Assembly: GCA_947034895.1 (NCBI GenBank) | Contig: OX344762.1 | Coordinates: forward strand, 8,251,501-8,315,500 | Direction of reading: 5' to 3' | Length of the DNA: 64,000 bases | Origin: Rhytidiadelphus loreus | Lineage: Eukaryota; Streptophyta; Bryopsida; Hypnales; Hylocomiaceae | Part shown: positions 36,083 through 47,497 of the stretch, piece after piece | Position numbering within the stretch: position 1 is the first letter of the stretch | Layout: every line of letters begins with the position of its first letter | Notes under the pieces: generated by a model | Databases searched by the model: none | The model's input: the letters and a program-made list of their open reading frames with translations, nothing else | What the model was told of the DNA's origin: nothing | Translations under genes and position numbers: made by a program

Positions 36083-36623
36083 TTAACCCCTAAACGCTCC
36101 AGTGACCATTTTTGGATCGTTACTTAACTTCAGGCAACATTTTCAAGCATAAAAAGAAATTCAATTTTTAAAATTTAAATTTTTTTAAAGATTGGATTTT
36201 CTTTCAATATTTATATTCAAAACTAAGATCTCTATAGTCAAACAAAAATTATAAGAGAAATAACACAAAGTCTTTAGAATTGGCCTAGTGTTGAAAAACT
36301 TACTATTTTGGAAAAGTGTTGGTGTTCTCATTACTAGATCCTATGCATATTTTCACAAATCAATAGAAACCACAATTTTGACCAATAAAAAAAATTCAAA
36401 TGCTAAAAATAGAAATTGTATTTTTGATGAATTTTTGAATTTATATCTTCAAAATTCATTTGAAGAAAGTCCAAAAATAGTTTTATAATTTTAACCGTAC
36501 ACATACTTTCTATTTTTCATGCTTCATACTATCTTCTCTGATGCAAACTTCAAAAAGTTATATAACTTATATTTTATAATACATTTGTGTTTTGTCCAAA
36601 CTCGTTGGGCTTTTAGAGGTTAA
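36083..36623. mobile_element. TTAA-flanked MITE-like element
   Basis: The left end TTAACCCCTAAACGCTCC and, inward from the right, TTAACCTCTAAAAGCCCAAC are imperfect inverted repeats bounded by TTAA on both sides. The 541-bp body is AT-rich and noncoding. It shares the end pattern with elements at 15.4 and 29.3 kb. Confidence 0.55.
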
Positions 36624-37369
36624 AATAATGGAGGGTCGGTGGGAATTTTTTGTAAGTATTGGCCAAATCATATCTAATTCAAAGATTTTAGAATCTTTGA
36701 ATAAATTCTTGTACTTTATTTCATTAATTTCTCTTTATTACTTTGTTTGTCATAGTAAAACTTTATAGGCTTTATAAGCTTGTTATTAGTCTAGTGACTA
36801 GAACTAGGCAATGAAAGCTAGAAAAAATTTGATGTGCCACTACAAACTATGATTACTTTATTACTTTAATAATTTTGAACTTAATTTTAAATAACATTTA
36901 AAAATCATTTTTAATGTTTCTTAAAAATCTTTATTGAAACTTTCCAATGCCATCCAAGCCCTAAAGTTTGCTATTTTTTTCCCAACTAATGTTCCCTGCT
37001 ATCAAAGAATTGACAGACCTCTTTAAGGTTCAAACTTCTTCTAATGCCATTTATCCTCTCAAGGGACAATGATCCTTTGGGGGTTAATAACTTAATAGAA
37101 GCTAACTTACATACTTGTAATGGTGGAAAATTAGCAAAAACTTGCACCAAAGATAATATTCAAAATTCAAATATAAAAATAAAGCAAAATTTAAAAACTT
37201 CAATCTAGTACATGATGGGATAGTCAAATAAAGCTACTTGGCAATCATATAGTTGTTGCTAAGATCTAAAATGTTAATTGAAACTATTGAATATATACAA
37301 CACTACCCCAGGTTTAAAAAAGAAATTTAATTAAAATTAATTTCTTAATTTTTCATCCCCCCTCCCTCT

Positions 37370-37690
37370 ACTTGTAATTTTTTGAATGAGGTTTATATGA
37401 CAAACAATATGAGACAATGAAAATCCCATATCCTGTATCCGTACATCGTATCTGTATCGTATATCGTATTGTACAATATTCCAATACCAAATATCCATAT
37501 GTATATCCATATTTTGGTACCATATCTATATCCGTATTTTGATTCTGTATCTGTATTTGTATTTGGATGGATGGCTTAGATTCAATCTCAAAGATCAACA
37601 GCTTAAGAAATTTTGAAAAATCAACGGCATTCTGGAGGGGAAAGCATTTAAAAAAAAAATCAACGGCCTATTCATTTTTGGGAGAAGGGG
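37370..37690. repeat. TATCC-rich dispersed repeat, copy 2
   Basis: CATATCC/GTATCC/TGTATC repeats over about 130 bp, then CTCAAAGATCAACAG, a GGGGAAAGCATTTAAAAAAA box and AATCAACGGC. Same order and orientation as 11.06-11.26 kb. Confidence 0.6.
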
Positions 37691-37840
37691 GGAGAACTAA
37701 TGGCAAACCAGATGTGTGACTACCTCTTTTGGGTGCATAGCATAGTGCAAAGCACATTGGGATGGAAGGAGTACGAATTTTGAAAAAAATAGAATTTTGT
37801 TGGGTCACTGATTTTTACACCCTCACTTCAATATTATCGT

Positions 37841-39434
37841 AAGCGAAGTGCCAAAATTGAATATCCACATCAGATTTTTGGGGTCCGCGTCACCTCACAC
37901 CAACCATTCTCAAGATGACATGTGGCACTTTTTAACAAGAATGTTTCGTGAGTGGCGCCAAACCCTAGAATTGGGATTTCTCGCGTTTCTGGCATTTCTT
38001 GCACCCGATGCTCTGTTTTCCACTTGTTTCTGACGGAGGACTGGTTTTCCGTGTGCACACTCGCATTGCGGTGCAGCTTGAATCTTTTCTTAGGCGCGCA
38101 GCGCCAGGTAGTAGACTCCCATCACTTCCCGCATTCCTCTCTCATTCCATCTCCGCACGAAACGCGATTCTTTTTCTTTTTTTTTCCGTCTCTTGTTGTC
38201 TGTTTTGGTGAATTGAGCTCTGTTCCGTGTATCGAGGAATCCGTGAATCGCGCAAAACGAATTTCTTGTCACCGTCACCTAGAGTGGCTCGTTCCGCTAT
38301 GGGTCTTTGTTTTTCTACGATTCGAGAATTTTCGCGATCATTGTGGTAGGGAATTTTGATTTTCTCGACGCTTTGGTATATTCGTGGAGGTTTTGTAGGG
38401 GTTCAGATTGCGGTGTTGTGGATCCATTGTATTAGTAATTTTTTTTGTAAGAAGCAGCTGAACAATTGCGAGATGGGCTGTAACGCGCATTGGTCGATCG
38501 TCTTTTTGGTGTCCCTGGATTGTAGAACTTGCGAGGGTGTGCATTGCCTTTCGCAGGACGTGCAGCTGCACAATTGGCTCAGAATTACTTCTGTGGCGTG
38601 TATCGTTTGTGATTCGCTGGTGCGGTGAATTCGTTTTCCATGTCCGTCGGTTTCGGGGTTCGTTGCCGGATGGATGTCTTTCTTGTGTTCCATCATGTTT
38701 TCGACCGTATGCGATTTGTGTCATTCTTCGCTTCTCTTTTTTCTATAGCATGCATTTGGTGACTTTTCTTCGAAGAGTGGTCACGCCTAGCATTGAGTAT
38801 TAGCATGGATACCATTGTGGCTGGTTTTGGTGCGGCTATGATCAAATATTATCGGAATAATGGGCATGAACAACCATGGCGACACTGCAGAAGTTGCCCA
38901 TCCTAATTGATATGACCGCGTAGTTTTGCAGGTAACTCAACGACCATCCAGTGAACGTTAGATTAGGTAGGGTTACTGCATCGAGTGTTAGAAACAGGCT
39001 CCGCGAATGGGAAATAGCTACGTTTTCTGTGTGCTGAGTGGCACCATGACAAAACATCTAGGAAAGGGAATGGAGTTCCGACAATGAATTAGCAGGATTG
39101 TTTTGGAATTGTTGACGAACATCCAGTCAATCTGAAGTGTACAACCGTTTCAGCCGCGGTAAATCTAAAAATAAACGAGTCCTAAATGTTAGGGAGAGTC
39201 GGAGGCTTGGGACGTTTTTGTGAGTGGGACTTAAGGTGAAATAGCTGTCGTGAACTTATGGTTATGGAACCTGGGCTTGTGCAGGTGAACGCAAGGATTA
39301 TCGAGCAGACTGCTGGATTTTGCTTCATTCCAGTTGGTCTTCATTGTGAGGTTTAAATGTAGTGTCTTAGTGATCTTGCATGGGACGAAGGAGAAAGGCC
39401 ATTTTTGTCAGAGGAATTAGAGTGCCAACCAGCC
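37841..39434 (+). other. Promoter and leader region of the membrane coiled-coil gene
   Basis: GC-balanced, CT- and GT-rich sequence begins near 37.85 kb and continues to the first coding exon, as expected for a CpG-containing promoter plus a long, probably spliced 5' leader. No TATA box stands out, and short open frames lack domains. Confidence 0.4.
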
Positions 39435-42400
39435 ATGTTGAGATGGCAATCATCAGTGTCGGAGGTCGACTTTCGAAACCCCAACAACCTGCATTCAGAC
39501 TCATTTAATGTGCCTGTCAATCCTGAGCTGTGAGTCATCAGTATCCCACCCTATTCTGTGACCGATTGTGCATCATTTTCCAGTCAAAGCACAACAGCAG
39601 GCTCTCAACAAGATCAGATCGCTTTTTATTGACAATATTGTGGTGGTTAGGGTTTGCAGAAATGCTGCTGATACGTTCTTAGTATAATCTTACCGAGTTC
39701 ATTCAGTTAGCTGACTCACAGTTGCAATTTTCTGGAATGCAGATTCACGAATGCAGCTTTGGAATTCCCCGCGTTGTCGTGGCACCAGAAAGCTGATACA
39801 ATATGGGCTTCCCTGTATTGTATGTTACTTGTAAGTTCATAATCTGAAAGAGTCGATTGGCTTGCTCCTAATGTAGGTTATGACGATCTGATATCGAATT
39901 CTCCTAAATCTCTTCGATGTTCTGGTTGAAGTTTAAAGTGATTGTGCAGTACCTCACTCGTCAGGTGGTGAAAATATAAGGTTAGGGTATACAGTGACAA
40001 AGCTCTTCAAGTATGTGCGAACTCTTCTGTTCTCAATGTGGAATAATACGTCATCTGATTTGGGCGTTACACATCCCTTTCCATTAAGGATTTTGTCTGT
40101 ATCATTGAAAGTTGTACACTAATCAGGTTGTGAGCTATGTTGGCGACAATGCAGGCCGGATACGCAATTCTCGTCATTTTATCATGGATTTTGAGTCCCT
40201 TCCGAATATCACAGGCTGCTCTCTTCTCAGTCTGTAACCTCCTCCTGCTTCTCATTACAGGTCAGGTCTATCTCTTGTATATCTTCTCTATAGGTACTCA
40301 GCGATTTGCGTAGTATTGAATTGAGGTTGGCATTATTTATTGAATAGTGAAGGTAATTTCTTATGATAATAGGATAAGTAAATCTCTTTCTGACTTTCGA
40401 GTCTAGCTCACTGATTCTATTCATTTCACTTGCTTGTACTCATTCATCACCGGGCTATTCTGCCAAGTCCCTTAACTATGAAGCTTTTTCATCTCTCGCA
40501 TTTCAGGACTCCTGCAACGGCATCTTGATGCTCAACTTAAAAAGGCACAACGGCAGGTGGGCACAACGGCGAGTGTGCACTGGGTTTTTGTAAAGCGCAT
40601 TATCTCCTACTCAGTTACGAGATTGACCCTGACTAAGTGTTTTGCGACACTGTTGTAGGGCTATTTGAAGTTCAGTGCACTTTTGGAATGGATTGTTGAT
40701 CAGCCTTTCCAAACTGTTGCTTATGGTAATGTATCCTGCCAGCCCTTTCCGCATTACTTCATTCAGATTATTGACTCAATCAAAGAGTATTTGTTGACAA
40801 GGCTACATTGCTAGTTCACATAAATTTTCCAGAAAAGAAGACGTGCTGCTGGTCTCTCGAAAATCTGTTGTTCGCATCTTGTGTGTCGATCAGACATTCT
40901 TAGTCGTTTGAGTAGGCATACTGCATCAATATAAACTCCTTCCTACTGAGTTGATTTAAAATGAGATTAGTAGATCAAATCGATAACCCGGTCGAATGCA
41001 TATGATCTCGTCAGGAACATCGGCAGTCCTGTTAGTAGTGACCACGGACGCGCTTCAACACCACCTAGGCATTCCACATCTGCCTTTGCTTCGGTAACAT
41101 CAATGATCCAATCGCTTGGCATTGTCCTCTTGAATGGAGACATATATCACTGCCATGCTATTTTGTTTATTGCACTAGGTTGCAGCCCTCTGCAGTGTCG
41201 TGACATGCTTAGGGTATCCTACTATCTTCCCCACTTAACCAGTTGTTGCTGATTGTTTTACAGGATCGTTATATTGTTGCAACTAGCATGGACTGGGATT
41301 CTAGTTTGCGCGTTTATATGTAAGCCGAAGAACCTCAGGGGTTGTGTGTGTTAGAATTCGTTTTTTGGTTTCTTTTAAACCGAGAATGGCTTAGAGCTTT
41401 GTAATTTCTCATAAGAACTATCATCGTGACACCTTGTTTAGCACAAATTACCCTCGAGATGACGAATTTTTAGTAGGATGCCTCGAGGTTGCTCTTGTGC
41501 TTAGAAGTAGGATGAAGGCGATTAGATTTTGAAATTACATTTTGTTTGTGTAACTGGTGTAGGTAAGGTTTATGGACACAACAAATCACATTGTCATCCT
41601 GATGCAATGTATACCCTTTGCTCTGCTCTACGACCTTCATCTGGGCTTGAGGATATCAGGTATCGTTGTTCTTTCTCCTCTATTATTTTCATATAACGTC
41701 GGTACTCATAATGGAGAGAGGTTTTCATCAGACAGAATTGTTTCCTGTCTGATTATCAGTTTTTTTAAATGCTTTCTTCGGTTTCAGCTGTCTTTTAGTG
41801 CTGTGAGATGTTAACCTTAATCGACTTTCGATTTTTGACCACGTATAGATTATTATGGGTAATTTGAATTTCATGAGAATTTGACCGTCTCTTGTAGATA
41901 TGTTGATGGAGGAGGTTTAGCTGAGCAACAGGCTGCTCTTCTTCACTATCAGCAGGACAATTTGCAGTATCTCAGCAAAGAGGTATGCTCTAGAATTCCC
42001 TGTCAAAGATATCAACCCTTTCTTCAGTCAGACGTGGTAGACTTCTGGGGTTAGAGAGATCGCTTACAAGATGTGTTCTCTTCGCAGATTCTTCGGCTGC
42101 AAGGAATCTTGAGCAAGTATGAGAAAACACAAGATGGAAGTACTCCACAGGTGCAAATGTAGACTATGGAGGGTATCACTGAGTAGATCTTAGTGATTAT
42201 GTTTTCTTTTACTCGGTATTGGTACTCTAATAAGCTTTTCTTTGATTGTGCAGGTTGATTTGGTGCACTTGCTGTCTGCAAGAGAGCAAGAACTGCGTGC
42301 CATAACGGCTGAGGTATACCAGTACTTCATCTAAAGCTTCTTTGAAGCTTTAAGAGATTTCGAGCGTCGTTGCTTTGATAGACTTGGAATGATTCAATTC

Positions 42401-43175
42401 TTTTAAGTTACAAGGTGGAGCTGTTTTGGGGATGTGATACGTCTTCGCCATGAGTTTACCCTTGTATCGGTGCATGTTAGAAACGGGTTTCACATTACAC
42501 TGATTTCATAATATAATTTTTGGGTGTTGTGCGTGGATGATCGCAGAGGGATCAGTTGCAGGCTGAAGTTCGTCTTGCACGCGGTCTAATTGGTGAGCGC
42601 GACACTGACATCTTGCAAGTCCGCTCTATTAATGATCAGGTATATTCAGTAACTATTCCTCAAAGATAATGCTCGAACCCGTATTCTTTTCTCTGTAGCT
42701 GCCGTTTATTGACTCAGTGTCGTTGCAGTATGTGGAAGAAAATAACAGAGTTCGTGCCATGCTGAACGAGTGGAGTTCTCGTACTGCTAAGGTATGCCTC
42801 ATGGATTTTTATGGATGCGTGGATCTTGCATTGAATTGACGGCAAGCATACCTCGAGGGTATTCAGAACTGTTGCACTTGTCTTTGGGGGAAAGTAATTA
42901 AGCAGCAATAGCATCAATTGTCAAGAAATGCGAAGCTCACTAAAACAATAGATGTCATAAATCACATCGAGAATGTATGATTCAATGACCTGAATTCATC
43001 ACTAGTGGTTTCTTCAAGGTCAGAAAACTTGGGTGCTTTGACTTTAAAGAGGTTACCTTACCTTGGCGACGTGAAACTGCAGTTGGAAGTTGCACTTGAA
43101 ACAGAGCGACGATCGAATCAAGAGCTGCAGAAAAAAATCAACCACCTGCGGACCTCGTCGGCAGAATCCTCATAG
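39435..43175 (+). CDS. Multi-pass membrane protein with C-terminal coiled coil
   Basis: Fourteen phase-consistent exons: 39435..39529, 39743..39830, 40155..40260, 40507..40556, 40659..40725, 41015..41093, 41264..41319, 41563..41659, 41898..41982, 42088..42150, 42254..42313, 42547..42639, 42729..42791, 43083..43175. They encode 364 aa. Hydrophobic segments occur at about 53-74 (AGYAILVILSWIL), 79-96 (AALFSVCNLLLLLIT), 137-147 (GTSAVLLVV) and 163-180 (IVILLQLAWTGILVCAFI). A Cys/His-containing linker follows, then from about 213 the highly conserved-looking YVDGGGLAEQQAALLHYQQD and a long heptad-rich coiled coil to the C-terminus. I do not recognise the family by name; it looks like a conserved land-plant protein of unknown function. 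The frame stays open upstream of ATG 39435 to a TAG at about 39360, so a further 5' exon is possible. Confidence 0.75.
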
Positions 43176-44150
43176 CAAGTGATCGGTTAGCTGAAGATTT
43201 TTTCAATTCTAAAACAAGATGCTTTCAGTTCACTAGAATAGCTGCTTTCTGTTGTCTAAGTATATTAAAATTCTTAGCAAAGGTAAACGCAAGGTCCACG
43301 TGTACAGTTAAAAATTTATTGTGTAGGGTGTGAAAACTGCCAGTGAATAGGATTCTTGAAACGCACATTACGATATTAGTATATGTGGAGGTAGCCAGTG
43401 CCCGCGGATTGTAAACGAAGTGCACCTGATTGTCACTTCAATTTCGTGTAAAAAATACTGCAGAGATTTCTTCAGTTGAGCATATACTTTGAGACTGGTT
43501 GCATATGCTGTCTGCAAGGTTAGTCTCTGTCCTCAATCAAGGATTAATGTCAGTATTACATTTGTTCCTCATACACCCGGCGGGGACTGAGTTTGGTTGT
43601 TCTTGTTCGATTACCAGTTAGTGTAACTTATGTCATTCAATTTAGTGACATAAGTCCTTGTTACATTACCAGTTGGTGCAACTTATGTCATTCAATTTCC
43701 GCAGTTGTAGCCTAGTCTTAGTAGTTTGGATAGACTAGTCTTAGTAATTTTTTATCTCTCTACTGTAGATAAATAATAATCTTCAGTTATGGGTTTACTC
43801 ACGAGAGTTTCTTCTCAGATGATGAGGCATCTTTTTCTTAGCAAGAAAATGGTTCGAATCATTTGAGCCATACTAAATTTAAAATCGTAGACAAAGTGAT
43901 CAGTGAAGCAATTTGTGAAGTAACCAGTTTGTTTTGTTTTGTTTTGTTGTTGCTTTCTTTGTTTCTTTTCTTCGTGGGAAGCAAATCAGTTCTGCTTGTG
44001 TGGTAAACACACTTCTTCGATTTTAGAGTCTCTTGTTTGCAAGCCATATCTCTCTTGGTCATAGTGCTTTGCCAAATAATTTTGTCATTAGAGTACCGAG
44101 AATTACGGGTTAGGGGTATCTTCTGCTGGGAATCTATGTATTCGCCAACT
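43176..44150. other. 3' flank and intergenic
   Basis: 3'UTR of the preceding gene, then AT-rich DNA with a diverged direct repeat at 43610-43705 (ACCAGTTAGTGTAACTTATG and TCATTCAATTT twice). No gene is supported. Confidence 0.5.
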
Positions 44151-44232
44151 GTGCTCATGCCGGAGTGGTTATCGGGCATGACTAGAAATCATGTGGGCTT
44201 TGCCCGCGCAGGTTCGAATCCTGCTGAGCACG
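44151..44232 (+). tRNA. tRNA-Ser(AGA)
   Basis: 82 nt with a perfect 7-bp acceptor stem (GTGCTCA with TGAGCAC, discriminator G), a D arm GCCGGAGTGGTTATCGGG, and an anticodon stem CATGA/TCATG around loop CTAGAAA giving anticodon AGA. The long variable arm TGGGCTTTGCCCG is typical of class II tRNAs. The T arm is GCAGGTTCGAATCCTGC. There is no intron and no encoded CCA, as expected for a nuclear gene. It reads serine UCU codons. Confidence 0.97.
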
Positions 44233-44234
44233 CC

Positions 44235-44238
44235 TTTT
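44235..44238 (+). terminator. Pol III T-run terminator
   Basis: Four consecutive T residues three bases downstream of the tRNA-Ser 3' end, the minimal RNA polymerase III termination signal. Confidence 0.7.
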
Positions 44239-44767
44239 GTGGTGGGCGCCACTATTTTTCCTTCGATTTTATTCGTAGAGTGTAAGTGGCAACGTGAAAC
44301 AGAGTTTCAGAGGAATTTTTGGTGAAATTTAGGTTTTGATTAGAAATTGATAGTTTCGTATTTGAAATATCTGAAACTAACAAAATTCTTGGGGTTTTCA
44401 TTTAAATTTATCAATTTTCTTTAAGGATACAGAAATGCAAATTTTTTGGGGGTGAAATCTATCAAATGTTGCCAATAAAACAAGCAGCTAATTATTCCAT
44501 GTACAGAATTATAATATAGAATTAACCAGCCAAAGATGTATGACATCTTTTGGGTACATAGTATGTTACGAGAGTCTTTGATCATCTAATTAAAAAAAGA
44601 AATTGTCATATTCAATTGGTTGGTGTAAGTCCATGAAATTGAACCTAGATTTTTACAAGTTCAAAACAACAAATTGATGCAAATGTGGAGTTTTGAGTCA
44701 TCCACTTGAAACCTTCGCATAGGTTTTGGACAAAATATAGATGTGTTGTAATATATGACATAGGGGC

Positions 44768-44800
<33 letters not shown>

Positions 44801-45566
44801 AATCTTGTATATATGCGTGTCTAAGGGATATTTTATGATATCCTATAAGTAATGCCCCTAAAATATAATTATTCCAAAGTAGTCCAAGGTTATTTCAAAA
44901 ACATATTCTTGTATGATTTTTGTAGACCTTGTATTACTTCTAAGAAAACATCATTTTTAGGCCCAAGGATTAAAAATGGTCCATGTAGGTTGCACTCATG
45001 TAGTTTTCTACTTTTTCTCTACTATCCCCATGAATATGTGACTTTTTCATGGTAACCCAACTTGATTTTATGGATATTTGTTGAATTTGGGGATAGGATT
45101 GATAATTGCAACTTCCCTTCCATTATAAACATTGCATTGTTTGCATTTACATTAGCATAGAAAATTGATGTGCATAACTATGATATTGATGGAAGGAGTC
45201 TCAATCTCAAATGTATATTCTACTAGTGTTTGGTTGATTGTCCATTCAAGGTTTATGTTGTTGTAAACAACTTGATTTGACTTTCAAGCATCTATGTTTT
45301 TTGCAGCAAAGTGAATATGCTTGGCATTTTGGGATTGTATATTGCAATGGATGGAAAAACCCAATGGTTAGTTCAAAGTTTGTTGGAGGAATTGGAGAAA
45401 AAAACAGTTGCAATTTGAAAACAAAGGATGTAAAACTGGAAGGAATTTGATAGGCAACCAATGCAAGGAGAAAATTGAAGGAGATTTTAAGTGACTCCTT
45501 TCAGCATTTGGTGGATTTCAACAACTATGAGATAGTAATTAGAGGCTAATACTGGTGTGGTGCGAC
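44239..45566. other. AT-rich intergenic DNA
   Basis: No gene supported. A TA microsatellite occupies 44774-44800. Confidence 0.5.
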
Positions 45567-45719
45567 CACTACAATAAAATGGGGGTATAAATGACTTGTC
45601 CACAATGGCTGCACCGACAACAATGACTTCAAAGTGACTGCAAAATGACTAATTTGCAGTCATTGTTGTTGGTGCAGTCATTGTGGACAAGTCATTTATA
45701 CCCCCATTTTCTTGTAGTG
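45567..45719. mobile_element. CACTA-type foldback MITE
   Basis: The 153-bp unit starts CACTACAATAAAATGGGGGT and ends with the inverse, ACCCCCATTTTCTTGTAGTG. The arms (TATAAATGACTTGTCCACAA continuing into GACAACAATGAC) are inverted over nearly the whole length, leaving a short loop. It is flanked by a perfect 3-bp duplication, GAC (45564-45566 and 45720-45722). CACTA ends with a 3-bp target duplication identify the En/Spm superfamily; the element is non-autonomous. Confidence 0.88.
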
Positions 45720-45722
45720 GAC

Positions 45723-47497
45723 ATGCCTAGATTTTTAAAGGTGGGCTATTGGCTTAGGGGGGTGAAAGCTTGGCTATTGGAATACCAGGGCTTTGAAGAA
45801 GTTTCTACCTCCTACAATCTTGCTCCCTCTCCATAAAGATTAGACAACAAAGCCAAATCAAAGCCAATGATATCCTACTACAAGTTGCAACATTTAGCCA
45901 AACACACACAAAATACTTCCAAGACAACATCCCAATGTTTGACATCCTAAAATACATAATAGTCTAGAATTAAGGGCTGATAAGAATGACACTTTGCAAT
46001 AGTCATCAACTTGATGCATTGCCCAAAATTTCTTCACTTGTTTGAAATTGATGATCATGAAGAGAAAAACATTAACCCCTAAAGGACCAAATTATGTTTT
46101 TTGGCAGCATAGTGATTTGGGGTAGCTCACTACAAATGGAATTTTTATTTTTCTTCTTCAAAATTTTCACACAATATGTGCCTAAGGAGTATCTTTAAAG
46201 CGCAAACAATTTTCATAACTTTTGACTACATGGTTCAAAAGTTATTGCATGATATGTAATTTTTAATGTTTAACGTGCAGCTTTGGCAACTCAAAAGAAA
46301 TCACTTTTATAAGAAATACAAACTTGAACTTAGTTTCCTAGATTTATAATACGTAGAAAGCTTTTAATCATCCCATTTTGATTAATAAGATGAAAGATAT
46401 GAGGAGTTTTAGTTTATTACAACATTATAACCATTGGATTGTAGATTGTTTATTACAACATTATAACCATTGGGATTGATTGTTTATTACAACATTATAA
46501 CCATTAATGTTGAAATTGATATTATACTAGGAAATAAACTGAGGTGAAGAAGATGCAACCAATGACCATGGAAGAAAAAACAATCCATTTCTTTGGAAGT
46601 GGCTTCAAAAATTTCCCCAACACTACAATATTATGCAAGACTATCAAAGATTGCCAAATGATAATATGAAACATCCAACTGACTATCAAATATAAAATAA
46701 TTAAAGTAGATTTTAGACCTTGGGGTGTTTGGATGAGATTCATCTTGCTTCAACAATTTGGCCACTCTACCTTTGACGGATTTTGGATACCCCGCCGCTC
46801 AAAACTTTTGGCACCTACGCCAGGTTGTGTCGTGTCAATCCAGCTGCGGCCCTTGTTTCAAAAACAAACAAAACTTTTGGCACTCTCTGTGAGGATTTGG
46901 CCATTTGAGCTGTGCTCCCCGTTGTCAATTTTCTATGTTTCTGTTTCCAAATTGTGGAGCGTCACGGCACAGCAGGTTAACACACACTTCTTTCACGATC
47001 TTTCTTGTCGACTACGTGCTCATTTCCCATTCACAGTTTTAATTGCAACCATTTTTTTTTCCAACTCAAGATGATGGACTGATGAGACGTCGTCGTAATT
47101 TTGCTCTTTTTTTCTTGTGCTCACTGCAGGCGCTTGAGTAGCGTCCAATTTCATCAGCTTCTTGTATCGGAATCGTAGAAACTCCAAAATTGTTGCGGCG
47201 TCGATTTGCTCTTGGTGTTTTTGAGGGACGGAATTTCTAAGAATTTCAGTCGTTAGTGTGATGGAGCTCAATGTTACATTGGTTGAATTTGTGTGCTCTG
47301 GCTGTTGCTGATTTTCTATTGAGGAAGTTGGTGTGGATTTGGTTTTAATTTGTAATACTATCAATAGTTTTAAGTAGTGGAAGCAGGTCACGGTGTTGTT
47401 TGAGGAAAAAAATCGAGTACGCATTCCAGAATCCGCCATTATCGTGTTAGGGTTCGTAGATTCTTATTTCTTGTTTTTGAGTGACCAGTGTATTGGG
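45723..47497. other. Intergenic, then leader of the phosphatase-like gene
   Basis: AT-rich DNA to about 46.7 kb, then GC-balanced promoter/5'UTR sequence up to the ATG at 47498. No other gene is supported. Confidence 0.4.
46412..46506. repeat. Three-copy tandem repeat
   Basis: GTTTATTACAACATTATAAC followed by CATT occurs three times, at 46412, 46448 and 46482, with spacers of slightly different length (periods 36 and 34 bp). Confidence 0.85.

Larger units (their letters stand above)
32885..37840. other. Intergenic, repeat-rich
   Basis: No supportable gene. The stretch includes a mariner-like MITE in reverse orientation, retroelement debris, a TTAA-flanked element and a second TATCC-rich repeat, listed separately. 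Short frames at 33.1-33.8 and 34.3-34.6 kb have no family resemblance. Confidence 0.5.

Noticed and set aside
43225..43425. Minus-strand 66-aa frame after the coiled-coil gene
   Set aside because: Situated in the 3'UTR; no similarity or expression signal.
47020..47439. 139-aa minus-strand frame upstream of the phosphatase-like gene
   Set aside because: Lies in the GT-rich leader; no recognisable family and no splice support.
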